64,000 bases of DNA from Psychromonas sp. Urea-02u-13 (lineage in GTDB: Bacteria; Pseudomonadota; Gammaproteobacteria; Enterobacterales; Psychromonadaceae): contig NZ_PJBZ01000052.1 in assembly GCF_002835995.1 (NCBI RefSeq), positions 22,180 to 86,179 on the forward strand, given 5' to 3'. Position 1 is the stretch's first letter, and the number at the start of each line of letters is the position of its first letter. The position numbers and the translations under genes are program-made. The notes under the pieces are model-generated. The model saw nothing but the letters and a program-made list of their open reading frames with translations. It did no database searches and was not told the origin of the DNA. This document shows, piece by piece, positions 26,644 to 35,705 of this stretch.

Positions 26644-26672
26644 CTCTCTACGCCCCCCCTTCTACTCCCTAT
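26644..26672 (+). promoter_or_regulatory. Candidate MalT-binding boxes upstream of malM
   Basis: CTCTCTACGCCCCCCCTT matches the malK upstream motif except for one base, and is followed by CTACTCCC. It lies ~90-115 bp before malM. The shared motif suggests malM kept MalT control after separation from lamB. Confidence 0.6.
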
Positions 26673-26758
26673 ACAAGCACTATTTACTCGTTATAATGTT
26701 TTAAACCAATGAGCTGTAAGCAAGTAAATAGCTATTACTTTATTCCTAGGAACTTTTT

Positions 26759-27646
26759 ATGATTAATCGTTTGAAATTAGCCCCAACATATATCGCAATA
26801 TTGTGTTCAGTGGCATTAATAGGCTGCTCAAGCACGTCACTTCATTCGCCTAAAGAGAATAACCTCAGTGCATTTACTAGCTCGACAAAAGCCAGCCAAC
26901 AATTAACAGCAACCTTGCCTTGTTGTGACAGCCTAGCGACACTCACATTTCAGCCATTATCAGAAGATAATACTCAATATATTGCCTTTGATGAAGGCTC
27001 ACAAGCTTATGATTTCGAGACCGGAAAAAGCTTTTATCAAGCGTATAAGTTAGATGACAACATCAGTGAATTAAAGGTGACTCTCAGTGGTTTATTTTAC
27101 AATACTGTTTTTTCACCACAGGTCGTCTTACTTGATAGCCAATTTAACAAAACACGTACCATTGCTGTCGATAAGTTTATTTATAAAGAAGCAAAACTAT
27201 TAAATGGCGATGAATTAAGCGCAAGTTTTTCTATTACACGCCCTAATTTAAATAACCCAAAGAATGAAACCTACTTTGTTATTTACAGCACCAAGCAAGC
27301 GATGCAAGCAGAAACAACAATCACTCACCCCGCTAAATTAGATGCACGTGGTCGCAATGTGGTGGAACCCGATATTGCAGATCCTATTATCAAACACTCC
27401 GCAATGGGCGTTGTAAAACTGGATTTAACATTAAGCGCTAAAAATGATGCTTATATTGCCGAGGAGATACCAGTAAGCGATAAAAACATGGCAGAAAATA
27501 GCTTAACAGAAGAGCAATATAATGAAAAAATCATTAATGCAGTGGCAGATGGGTCAATCGAACTCGCTTTACAGCTTGTCGACCAAGCTGAAGCTTTAGG
27601 CTCAAAAAGTGCTAGAGCAACTTTTGTAGCAGCGATTAAAAAATAA
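26759..27646 (+). CDS. malM: Maltose regulon periplasmic protein MalM, predicted lipoprotein
   Basis: A 295-residue homologue of E. coli MalM (306). The C-terminal half shows HPAKLDARGRNVVEPDIADP and ALQLVDQAEALGSKSARATF, which match the E. coli protein closely. Here the leader ends IGCSS, a lipobox, so it is probably lipid-anchored. Its biochemical role is not established; it is maltose-induced in E. coli. AGGAA precedes the ATG, and its own MalT-type site lies upstream because murI separates it from lamB. Confidence 0.9.
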   Translation: MINRLKLAPTYIAILCSVALIGCSSTSLHSPKENNLSAFTSSTKASQQLTATLPCCDSLATLTFQPLSEDNTQYIAFDEGSQAYDFETGKSFYQAYKLDDNISELKVTLSGLFYNTVFSPQVVLLDSQFNKTRTIAVDKFIYKEAKLLNGDELSASFSITRPNLNNPKNETYFVIYSTKQAMQAETTITHPAKLDARGRNVVEPDIADPIIKHSAMGVVKLDLTLSAKNDAYIAEEIPVSDKNMAENSLTEEQYNEKIINAVADGSIELALQLVDQAEALGSKSARATFVAAIKK

Positions 27647-27653
27647 CATCTTC

Positions 27654-27706
27654 TACGCTAGCTAATCTTCGACATAATAAATGCGATGATTAGCTAGCGT
27701 ATTATT
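27654..27706 (+). terminator. Hairpin terminator of malM
   Basis: The 14-base arms TACGCTAGCTAATC and GATTAGCTAGCGTA flank a 20-base loop, followed by TTATTT. Confidence 0.65.
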
Positions 27707-27840
27707 TCACACCTATTTCGACTAATTAATCCCCTACGACTTCCCCTCACCAGACAATAAATAAATAGTGTTGGTAACTAGCGCTAAATCCTTTAAAATT
27801 CAGCCCCAATAAAATTATTACCCTAAAGGTTAAAATAAGT

Positions 27841-28932
27841 ATGCAATTCGTTGATCCAGATAATTATGAAAAGCAGCTAGATGCTAAAAAAGTACAATTT
27901 AACGAGCAATTTTCAACCTTTAACCTGCCTGCGTTAGAAGTATTTGCTTCTCCAAAACAGAACTACCGTATGCGTAGTGAGTTTCGAGTTTGGCACGATG
28001 GCGATGATCTTTATTACATTATGTTTGACCAAGCAACCAAAAAAAAATTTCGTGTTGACCAGTTTCCGCCTGCTAGCAAATTAATCAACGATCTAATGCA
28101 GCCGTTAATTCAATTGATTAAAGCCAATAGAATGCTACGCCATAAGCTATTTCAGATTGAGTTTATCTCGACGCTAACCGGCGAAGTTGTTGTTAGCCTG
28201 CTTTACCATAAACAACTGGGTGATGAGTGGATTGAAGAAGCCAACAAGCTAAAAGCGACACTTTCAATGCAGTTTAATATCAATTTTATTGGTCGCGCTA
28301 AAAAACAAAAACTACTACTTGATAAAGACTACGTAGTGGAATCATTAGAGGTAGATGGGCAAACGCTTATCTATCAACAAATTGAAAACAGCTTTACCCA
28401 GCCTAATGCAGCCATTTCAATCAGCATGTTAGAATGGGCGATTGATTGTACCCGTGATAGTAAAGGCGATTTACTTGAGCTGTATTGTGGTAATGGTAAC
28501 TTCTCAATTGCATTAGCGAAAAATTTCGACAAAGTATTAGCTACTGAAATAGCGAAACCATCAGTGCAATCAGCACAATACAATATCGCTAAAAACAATA
28601 TTGATAACCTCACGATTATTCGTATGTCAGCGCAAGACTTTACACAAGCTATCAATAAAGTGCGCACATTTAGTCGTTTAGAAGGTATCGATCTTGACGA
28701 TTACCAATGTGATACTATTTTTGTTGATCCACCACGCTCAGGCCTTGATGATGAAACCGTTAAAATGGTGCAGGCCTACGCTAATATAATGTATATCAGT
28801 TGCAACCCTGAAACACTGCAAGCGAATATGCAGGTGTTCAATGAAACGCATCGAGTAGAGCGTTTCGCGTTGTTTGATCAATTCCCTTACACACATCACA
28901 CAGAAGCCGGTGTGTATTTAGTAAGACGCTAA
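27841..28932 (+). CDS. trmA: tRNA (uracil-54-C5)-methyltransferase TrmA
   Basis: A 363-residue SAM-dependent enzyme that makes ribothymidine at position 54 in the T-loop of tRNAs. The SAM site is [26 protein letters not shown] and the catalytic cysteine in [10 protein letters not shown] follow, and the protein ends [11 protein letters not shown]. There is no N-terminal TRAM or Fe-S cysteine cluster, so it is TrmA and not RlmC or RlmD. Length is typical (E. coli 366). The terminator behind it has been split by a 342-bp repeat. Confidence 0.95.
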   Translation: MQFVDPDNYEKQLDAKKVQFNEQFSTFNLPALEVFASPKQNYRMRSEFRVWHDGDDLYYIMFDQATKKKFRVDQFPPASKLINDLMQPLIQLIKANRMLRHKLFQIEFISTLTGEVVVSLLYHKQLGDEWIEEANKLKATLSMQFNINFIGRAKKQKLLLDKDYVVESLEVDGQTLIYQQIENSFTQPNAAISISMLEWAIDCTRDSKGDLLELYCGNGNFSIALAKNFDKVLATEIAKPSVQSAQYNIAKNNIDNLTIIRMSAQDFTQAINKVRTFSRLEGIDLDDYQCDTIFVDPPRSGLDDETVKMVQAYANIMYISCNPETLQANMQVFNETHRVERFALFDQFPYTHHTEAGVYLVRR

Positions 28933-28950
28933 AAAACAAAAAAACTTGGT

Positions 28951-29292
28951 TATACCCGTCACCATTCAAGTTGCACAGTTCAGCAAGTGATGAGGTGAAC
29001 AGATTTTAGGCAGGAAGTTGAAGGTCTAACTGGTTCAATCAATACTTCCTAACAACCAAGGTGTTTGCCTCATCGCTTGCCCTACGGGTCGCTAGCTCGG
29101 AAACCAATTCTGCGTTGCAACATTTGATAAGGGCTAGCCATTAAAGAATGAAAGTCTTCTTTTTCATTCTACCGATAGAGAATTAACGCAGTTAATTGCT
29201 CGAAAGGTCATCATGTTGCATCTTGCCTTGCCATAGTTCGATAAGAAGCGAGCTAGCGACTGAACAAAGCACCTTGATTGGTAACGGGTATA
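28951..29292 (-). repeat. 342-bp MITE-like repeat, copy 2, inserted in the trmA terminator
   Basis: This is the inverse of 2719-3060, differing at only about nine positions. It sits exactly between AAAAAACTTGGT (ending 28950) and ACCAAGGTTTTT (from 29296), which would otherwise form a terminator stem. Element ends are TATACCCGTCACC and, inward from the right, TATACCCGTTACC. No ORF of substance. Confidence 0.85.
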
Positions 29293-29528
29293 ATCACCAA
29301 GGTTTTTCCTTTCATCTGCCCCTCTATTTAGCATCCAAACAACCCCATGACCTAAATTTTCCTGCTATCGGAGAAGTCCCATATAGGAGATGAGGTAAAA
29401 CATAATAAAATACAATTTAAAAACACAAACCGAATTGACCAAAAAACACCCAACAAACAAATTTACATCACAAAAAAAACAATTAACCTTGGCTTTAAGT
29501 AAGGCATAAATTACAGAAAACTCTATTA
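29293..29528. other. Intergenic region upstream of the GAF-GGDEF gene
   Basis: Together with the 342-bp repeat this makes nearly 600 bp without a gene. The part after the repeat is AT-rich and should hold the promoter of the diguanylate cyclase; no clear site or RNA gene is seen. Confidence 0.3.
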
Positions 29529-31757
29529 ATGTTACCCTGCTCGTTTACAATTACACTAAGTGAACCAGTGATGAAACAGTTTGTTTTAGACCAAGTATCC
29601 ATTACCCAAAATGCATTTTTAGCATGCCAGGATGCAAAGTCTTTAATTACAAACATGTCTCATTTCCTATCACTTACTTGGCATCCTGACGATATTCTCT
29701 TTTGTATTGAAGCGGATCAGTTTAAGTGTTTAGCACAGCATAAGTCCGGAAAACCCATCCTTCATTTAGAACTCTCTCCAATAGAATTAAAAGCGCAAAT
29801 CAGTAACGAAACACTATGGCAACTAGCGGACCAAAAAGAGAAGATTTCAGCCTACCTGCCTATTACCTATATACGCGTGGAAAATAGTTATCATACGCTA
29901 GACCATTGGTACTGTTTGAAATTACAAATGCAGGGTAAAGCAGGTATTTTTATTTTTTTACAAAACCCTCAAAAAGAACAAATGGCACTATGGAAAAGCG
30001 AGCCATTATTGTCGGCCTTAGTGATGCAGTTCTTCCACCTTTTACAAAAATTCAGGCTAAATCAGCAACATAAAGCACAACAAGTCAAACACGACAAACT
30101 AGAAGCGTTATATTTAAAAGATCTCAATCTACAACAAGAGTTTTCATCCAAAGTTTTAAAGCTACATAAAATGGCCCAAGATCTGCTGCTAGCCCCCACA
30201 CTAGATGCTCTGTATAAAATATCCGTTGAAACACTGCGTGAAGTACTGGGTTTTGACCGTACTTGCTTGATTTTAGCCGATGCGATTCAGCATTCAATGA
30301 ATCCCACTTACGGCACTGATGAAAACGGTAATACCACCGATGAGTCCAAGCAAGTTTTTGACATGGAGGGTTTAGCGCCTCAGATGCAACACGCGTTATT
30401 ACACACCAATAAATTACTAGAAGTCATTGAAAACACACCACTCTATACAGCAGGAAAGGTCGTTGGTATTGGTTGGAATGCGATGGCGATTTTACGTGAT
30501 GGGGATAATTTAATTGGCTGGGTGGCCATCGATAATCTGCTAAAAAATCGTGTATTGCTTGATTACGAAAAAGAATTATTAATGCTTTATAGCACTATGT
30601 TAAGTAGTGCAATTGTGCAAAAACGCGAAGAGAGCAATTTAAATATTCTACACTCCAGTGTTGTGCAGCTATCACATCAGAAAAAAGAAATAGATGTTTG
30701 CCGAGTTGCCATTGAAATTATCAGAGAGCAATTAATGTTAGACAGAGCGGCTGTTTTTCTTAGTTATGATAACGGCCAAACGATGCAAGGTACCTTTGGC
30801 ACCGACATTAATGGCCTTGTCATTAATGAAACGAGCTTCAGTGGCGTTCTACCTAAAAACTCTTTATTAGAGCTAGCCATCGCTTTGCCGCATCGACTCG
30901 CTTTTGAGGCCTCCGTGCCACTTTATCACGATAATAAAATGGTCGGCCATGGCTGGAATGCAGCTATGTTATTACGCAATCAAGAAAAAACCATTGGTTT
31001 TCTGGTACTCGACAACCTGATCAACAAACGTCCCTTAACTAGCCATAATAAGCATATGTTAACCTTGTTTGCGTCTAATTTAGCTGAAATCATCTCTCGA
31101 AAACGCGCTGAAGAATCAGTCTATAAACTCAATAATGAGTTAGAGCGTTTAGTAGCGGAGCGCACAGAGCAACTCGAGAATGCCAATAAAGCCCTAGAAG
31201 CCAGCAATCAAAAATTAGCGCAGTTATCTTTAATGGATAGTTTAACCGAGATTGCTAATCGACGTCATTTTGATGAAAACTATCAAAGAGAGTGGGCAAC
31301 CGCTTGTCGACATGGTCTTAATTTATCGGTCATCATGTTAGATGTTGATTACTTTAAAGCTTACAACGACTTCTATGGACACCAACAAGGTGATATCTGC
31401 TTAAGAGAAATAGCTCAGGTGATAAAAAAACATTTTCGCCGTGCTGGTGAGTTAGTCGCACGATATGGCGGGGAAGAGTTCGTGATTTTATTGGGTCATT
31501 CATCTGCACAAGATGTTAGTCAGCGTATTCAAGCTGTGATTGACGAGCTCTTTGCACAACACATCACACATCTTAAATCGCCACTGCAACGTGTGACTTT
31601 ATCTGCCGGTATTGCAACAGCACAGATCAACAAAGACATTCTCAAAAACGAGCTATTAAAAAGAGCGGATAAAGCACTTTATCAGGCAAAATCAGCAGGT
31701 AGAAACCGACTGATTGTTAATCAGCATGGTTTCATTGCTAGTGCGCTTAATCGTTAA
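29529..31757 (+). CDS. Soluble diguanylate cyclase with two GAF-type domains
   Basis: 742 residues, no membrane helix. An unclassified N-terminal region (~1-200) precedes two GAF-like segments (~215-370 and ~385-545), each containing a GWNAM(L)-type motif. A coiled coil (~550-585, ELERLVAERTEQLENANKAL) leads to the GGDEF domain with SLTEIANRRHFDE and active site ARYGGEEF. The inhibitory site reads RAGE, with Glu in place of Asp, so feedback inhibition may be weak. The duplicated sensor suggests control by a small ligand or redox state. ATG 29529 is the longest start; ATG 29571 (MKQFVLDQ) is equally possible. Confidence 0.88.
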   Translation: MLPCSFTITLSEPVMKQFVLDQVSITQNAFLACQDAKSLITNMSHFLSLTWHPDDILFCIEADQFKCLAQHKSGKPILHLELSPIELKAQISNETLWQLADQKEKISAYLPITYIRVENSYHTLDHWYCLKLQMQGKAGIFIFLQNPQKEQMALWKSEPLLSALVMQFFHLLQKFRLNQQHKAQQVKHDKLEALYLKDLNLQQEFSSKVLKLHKMAQDLLLAPTLDALYKISVETLREVLGFDRTCLILADAIQHSMNPTYGTDENGNTTDESKQVFDMEGLAPQMQHALLHTNKLLEVIENTPLYTAGKVVGIGWNAMAILRDGDNLIGWVAIDNLLKNRVLLDYEKELLMLYSTMLSSAIVQKREESNLNILHSSVVQLSHQKKEIDVCRVAIEIIREQLMLDRAAVFLSYDNGQTMQGTFGTDINGLVINETSFSGVLPKNSLLELAIALPHRLAFEASVPLYHDNKMVGHGWNAAMLLRNQEKTIGFLVLDNLINKRPLTSHNKHMLTLFASNLAEIISRKRAEESVYKLNNELERLVAERTEQLENANKALEASNQKLAQLSLMDSLTEIANRRHFDENYQREWATACRHGLNLSVIMLDVDYFKAYNDFYGHQQGDICLREIAQVIKKHFRRAGELVARYGGEEFVILLGHSSAQDVSQRIQAVIDELFAQHITHLKSPLQRVTLSAGIATAQINKDILKNELLKRADKALYQAKSAGRNRLIVNQHGFIASALNR

Positions 31758-32590
31758 TCTTCAACATTCGCTTTAATATAAGAACCAATAATGGTCACTG
31801 GATATTGTGCTTTTATCTGATTCAAAGCAGCATCAATATTGGCATCAAGTTGATGACCATCTATATCAATAAAGAAGTGATACTTACCAAATTGAGACTT
31901 AGTGGGACGAGACATAATTGAAGTCAAGTTCACCTTTTCAGCAGCAAACGCATTAACTATATTTCCCAATACCCCAGGACAATCATTTTCATTTTTAACG
32001 ACTAACGTGGTTTTATATAACGCACCTTGTAAACGAGCTTGTGCTTTTTTGGTTAACACTAAAAATCGTGTTTGATTATTCTCATAATTAGTGACATTTT
32101 TATTAATCAAAAAATGACTATTAACCATCTGAAGCGCATGTTGTGGAATAATCGCTCCCGCGCCTTTACCTTGTTTTTCAGCCAATAATAACGACTCAAT
32201 ATTACTCTGCGTATTATGAACTTTAACACCTGTTAATTGCTCTATAAACTCAGAACATTGCCCATGCGCAACAAACTGCACGTAAAGATCCGTTAACTCA
32301 GAAACCTTTTTACAATCAGCAACAAAAGAAAACTGTATGGCCAATAACAACTCAGAGACAACAATTAAGTCCGTACTTAATAGATGATCTAAAACGACTT
32401 GTACGTAACCCTCAGAGAGGTTCTCAATCGGTAAAACACCGTATTCACATTCAGTGCCAATGGCTTTAAAGGTATCAGAAAGAGAGCTGAAATAGTTGAT
32501 GTTGAAGGGTTTAGATTGTGAGTTGATATATTGATGCGTGGCTAAATCAGAGAATGTTTCTTTAGGACCAAGGGTCGCAATATTAAGCAT
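31754..32590 (-). CDS. pheA: Prephenate dehydratase-family protein with C-terminal ACT domain
   Basis: 278 residues. The dehydratase domain (~1-180) shows LGPKETFSDLA, VLPIENLSEGYVQVVLD and NQTRFLVL; the ACT domain (~190-275) shows CPGVLGNIVNAFAAEKVNLTSI. It would convert prephenate to phenylpyruvate for phenylalanine synthesis. There is no chorismate mutase domain, so it is monofunctional, unlike E. coli PheA. Some motifs have drifted: the usual HPQALAQC reads HGQCSEF and the ACT-domain ESRP reads MSRP. The TRF motif is kept. It may be a divergent or specialised paralogue. Its 3' end overlaps the convergent GGDEF gene by four bases. Confidence 0.8.
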   Translation of the reverse strand: MLNIATLGPKETFSDLATHQYINSQSKPFNINYFSSLSDTFKAIGTECEYGVLPIENLSEGYVQVVLDHLLSTDLIVVSELLLAIQFSFVADCKKVSELTDLYVQFVAHGQCSEFIEQLTGVKVHNTQSNIESLLLAEKQGKGAGAIIPQHALQMVNSHFLINKNVTNYENNQTRFLVLTKKAQARLQGALYKTTLVVKNENDCPGVLGNIVNAFAAEKVNLTSIMSRPTKSQFGKYHFFIDIDGHQLDANIDAALNQIKAQYPVTIIGSYIKANVED

Positions 32591-32624
32591 AAACTACCGA
32601 ATAATTATTTATAAAGGAAGATCA

Positions 32625-32653
32625 AAAAAGGTGAGCTAAGCTCACCTTTTATT
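32625..32653 (-). terminator. Terminator of rpoH
   Basis: A near-palindrome, GGTGAGCTAAGCTCACC, flanked by A6 and T-rich runs, lies immediately after the rpoH stop codon. Confidence 0.75.
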
Positions 32654-32654
32654 T

Positions 32655-33506
32655 TTATGCAAAATCCATATTACTTTGCAGTTTCTTAATCGCGTTGGCT
32701 TCTAGCTGTCGAACACGCTCAGCAGAGATACTATATCGTGCAGCTAATTCATGTAACGTCGCTTTAGGCTCGCTTAACCAACGAGAACTAACAATGTCTT
32801 GGCTACGAGAGTCTAGTGTTGAAAGTGCAGAATGAAGTTTGTTTTTCATCGTTAGCTGCGCGCTATCGGCTTCAAATTGAATTGCAACATCGGCAGTTTT
32901 ATCTTCAAGATACTGGACCGGTGCAAAGTTACTATCGTCATCGTCATCGCCACTAAGGTCAAAAGATTGGTCTTGACCATTAAGACGAGATTCCATCTCT
33001 AATACATCTTTGGTGCTTACGTTGAGGTTTGTTGCTACGTTTTCTACCTCTTCTTGGCTAAACCAACCAAGACGTTTTTTAGCTTTACGAAGATTAAAGA
33101 ACAATTTGCGCTGTGCTTTAGTGGTCGCTATTTTTACCATGCGCCAATTACGAATAACATATTCGTGAATTTCAGCTTTAATCCAATGCACAGCAAAAGA
33201 TACAAGGCGTACACCCACTGAAGGATCAAAACGTTTTACCGCTTTCATTAATCCTACATTGCCTTCTTGGATTAAGTCAGCCTGAGGCAAACCGTAACCC
33301 GCATAACTTTTAGCAACATAAGCAACAAAACGTAAATGTGACATCACTAATTTTTTAGCTGCATCTAGGTCACCGTCATTAAATAGGCTGGTCGCTAACT
33401 CTTTTTCCTCATCTGCAGTGAGCATTGGAAAATGATTTACCGATTGCACATAGCCTTCAATACTTCCTTGAGGAACTAAACTCATTGAATTAATTGTATT
33501 ACTCAT
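32655..33506 (-). CDS. rpoH: RNA polymerase heat-shock sigma factor RpoH (sigma-32)
   Basis: 283 residues (E. coli 284). Region 2 contains [19 protein letters not shown]; the RpoH box [17 protein letters not shown] is present. Region 4 carries the helix-turn-helix [21 protein letters not shown]. It directs RNA polymerase to chaperone and protease promoters. AAGGG precedes the ATG. It lies downstream of ftsYEX as in E. coli, with one small gene in between. Confidence 0.97.
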   Translation of the reverse strand: MSNTINSMSLVPQGSIEGYVQSVNHFPMLTADEEKELATSLFNDGDLDAAKKLVMSHLRFVAYVAKSYAGYGLPQADLIQEGNVGLMKAVKRFDPSVGVRLVSFAVHWIKAEIHEYVIRNWRMVKIATTKAQRKLFFNLRKAKKRLGWFSQEEVENVATNLNVSTKDVLEMESRLNGQDQSFDLSGDDDDDSNFAPVQYLEDKTADVAIQFEADSAQLTMKNKLHSALSTLDSRSQDIVSSRWLSEPKATLHELAARYSISAERVRQLEANAIKKLQSNMDFA

Positions 33507-33589
33507 GCTTCACCCTTATAAATATCTGATCACAGTGGTTCTTAGTCCGTTATTATACCGTAGAAGTTCAATAAAAAGACAATAAAAAA

Positions 33590-33913
33590 TTAACTCGCTA
33601 ACAAAAATTGGTTATAACTACTATTTTTGAGACGGCGCTTTAACAAACGCGAGAACCAGTACTCACCTAAGGTGTGATCTTTAATCACGCTTCTAAAATG
33701 AATTGAATTAAGTACCACCTCTTCACCATTGATCAACTCGAACAGTGCATAACCAATAACAGTACCGTCTAAGCGAATAATGAGTAGCTCAGTACTTTTA
33801 TCTAATAATAACTTCTTCGATTCATCTAACTGATTTTGGATACTTTCGTGAATAAGTGTTTGGCAAATAGGGGAGAAAATAGAGGTTAACTTTACATCAA
33901 TTACTTTGTGCAT
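33590..33913 (-). CDS. Hypothetical protein, possibly GNAT-like
   Basis: About 107 residues from ATG 33913, which has GAGAGA upstream; an in-frame TTG seven codons earlier is less likely. The central part (LLIIRLDGTVIGYALFEL, EEVVLNSIHFRSVIKDHTLGEY) resembles the central strands of GNAT acetyltransferases and faintly the PanM/PanZ protein, whose gene lies near rpoH in E. coli. The Gly-rich acetyl-CoA loop is not clear, and the protein is short for a full GNAT. No function is assigned. Confidence 0.55.
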   Translation of the reverse strand: MHKVIDVKLTSIFSPICQTLIHESIQNQLDESKKLLLDKSTELLIIRLDGTVIGYALFELINGEEVVLNSIHFRSVIKDHTLGEYWFSRLLKRRLKNSSYNQFLLAS

Positions 33914-33977
33914 ATGTTCTCTCAAAAAAATCAATTAAACGACAAACTCCGTGACATAGTTCACATATTACAGGCAA

Positions 33978-34008
33978 AAAAAAAGAGATCAACAAAAGAT
34001 CTCTTTTT
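33978..34008 (-). terminator. Terminator of ftsY-ftsE-ftsX
   Basis: AAAAGAGATC and GATCTCTTTT form the stem, and on the minus strand a run of nine T follows. It lies just after ftsX. Confidence 0.85.
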
Positions 34009-34040
34009 ATACAATAATTTACACTTCTCTGTTTTCAGCT

Positions 34041-35030
34041 TTATTTAGGCTCTATTTTCACCAAATATTGCTTAACAGAAACGTAAGAAGCAACAAAACC
34101 TAATCCCGTTGCGACGCCAAATAACGTCATCACTTCATTAAAGCTCATGAGTGATATTTCAAATTGTAATTGATATAAGCCCATCAGACTCATTACACCT
34201 GATTGTAACCAAGTGACCATTGCAAAGGTCAATAACCAGGCAATCACGCCACCTAGTAAGCCATACCATGCACCCACGTAAAGATACGGGCGCTGAATAA
34301 AGCTATTGGTCGCGCCGACAAGTTTTAATACTTCAATCTCATCACGTTGGCTGAGTATATTCAGGCGAATAGTATTACTGACAATCAACAAGACCGAAAT
34401 AAGCAGTAGCACCGCTATCGCAATCACAATATCCACCAGCAGGCTTAAAATGGCCTGCAGCTTCTCAATCCAATCAACGTCAACACGCACAAGGTCAATG
34501 CCCTGCTCACGCTCGAGCTTCGCCACTAATAACTTACTACCCGCAGAGTTCATTGCCTCTTTGGTCGGCACAACCACTAATACGGCTGGTAACGGATTCT
34601 CATCTAAATAATTAAGCGCTTTAGAGAATGAAGACATCTCTTTAAACTCTTCTAACGCTTGGTGGCGTGAGATATAAGTAACAGAATCAATATCGTTATA
34701 AAGTGCTAATTTGTTAATTAATACTTGTACACGCGGTTCTGAAATATCTTTTTTCAGAAACAGACTAATTTCTGAGGCGCCGTCCCATTGTCCCGTCACA
34801 CGCTCTGCATTTTTGTATAAAACATGAAAAGCACTCGGTAGCGATAACGCTAAACCTAATACAAAAATAGTCATTAATGTCGCAAAGGGTGTTTTCCATA
34901 ATTCAGAAAAACTACTAAATGCTTGTTGAAAATGTTGGCGTATAACAGCAGAAACACGTCCCAAAAATGAAACTTTGGTAATACGAGGTGAACCCGACAA
35001 TACTTTTTTATCTTCCATTTGATTAGCCAT
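34041..35030 (-). CDS. ftsX: Cell division protein FtsX
   Basis: 329 residues with four membrane helices: one near 60-80 and three in the C-terminal third. A periplasmic loop (~85-190) recruits the EnvC-type amidase activator, and a cytosolic N-terminus precedes the first helix. It partners FtsE at the septum to control peptidoglycan hydrolysis. It overlaps ftsE by eight bases, indicating translational coupling. Confidence 0.95.
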   Translation of the reverse strand: MANQMEDKKVLSGSPRITKVSFLGRVSAVIRQHFQQAFSSFSELWKTPFATLMTIFVLGLALSLPSAFHVLYKNAERVTGQWDGASEISLFLKKDISEPRVQVLINKLALYNDIDSVTYISRHQALEEFKEMSSFSKALNYLDENPLPAVLVVVPTKEAMNSAGSKLLVAKLEREQGIDLVRVDVDWIEKLQAILSLLVDIVIAIAVLLLISVLLIVSNTIRLNILSQRDEIEVLKLVGATNSFIQRPYLYVGAWYGLLGGVIAWLLTFAMVTWLQSGVMSLMGLYQLQFEISLMSFNEVMTLFGVATGLGFVASYVSVKQYLVKIEPK

Positions 35031-35703
35031 TGCGTTCTCTCATTAGTCCATCATTGATCATCTCACCGTCTTTCAAGGTCAAAGTGCGGTAGCGCATTTT
35101 AGCGATTAGGCCTAAATCATGCGTTGCAATTAATACTGACATACCAAACTCATTCAGTGATTCAAACAGGCTTAGAATCTCTAATGACAGTTTAGGGTCA
35201 AGGTTACCCGTTGGCTCATCGGCAAGTAATAATGGAGGCTGATTGATGATTGCACGCGCAATACCAACACGTTGTTGCTCACCACCAGAGAGGTGAATCG
35301 GTGCGCAATCTTCTTTGCCCATTAAGCCTACTTTTTCAAGTGCGGCTAAGCTACGTCGTTTAATTTCATAACGACTATAACCTTCAATTAAGAGGGGTAA
35401 GCCCACATTTTCTAATACACTACGGTTCATCAATAAACGGTGATCTTGAAAGATCATACCGATATGACGACGTAAATAAGGAATGTCATTACCTTTGATA
35501 TTACTAATGTCATTACCATTTAATACGATACGCCCTGTTGTTGGGCGCTCCATTAAGCTGATAAGTTTTAATAGCGTACTTTTACCAGAGCCAGAGTGGC
35601 CGGTTAAAAATGCCATTTCGCCCTGTTTCAAGTGAAAGTCTACTTGCTTTAGTGCGCCATGGTTACCAGCATAAATTTTGCTGACCTCTTCAAATAAAAT
35701 CAT
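35023..35703 (-). CDS. ftsE: Cell division ATP-binding protein FtsE
   Basis: 226 residues. Walker A GHSGSGKSTLL, signature LSGGEQQRVGIARA, Walker B LLLADEPTGNLD and the H-loop IATHDLG are intact. FtsE powers the mechanotransmission complex with FtsX. It begins two bases after the ftsY stop and overlaps ftsX, matching the E. coli ftsYEX operon. Confidence 0.97.
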   Translation of the reverse strand: MILFEEVSKIYAGNHGALKQVDFHLKQGEMAFLTGHSGSGKSTLLKLISLMERPTTGRIVLNGNDISNIKGNDIPYLRRHIGMIFQDHRLLMNRSVLENVGLPLLIEGYSRYEIKRRSLAALEKVGLMGKEDCAPIHLSGGEQQRVGIARAIINQPPLLLADEPTGNLDPKLSLEILSLFESLNEFGMSVLIATHDLGLIAKMRYRTLTLKDGEMINDGLMRERNG

Positions 35704-35705
35704 AA

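Noticed and set aside
29196..29393. 65-codon ORF at the right end of the second 342-bp repeat.
   Set aside because: It crosses the element boundary, so it cannot be an element gene, and it has no ribosome binding site.
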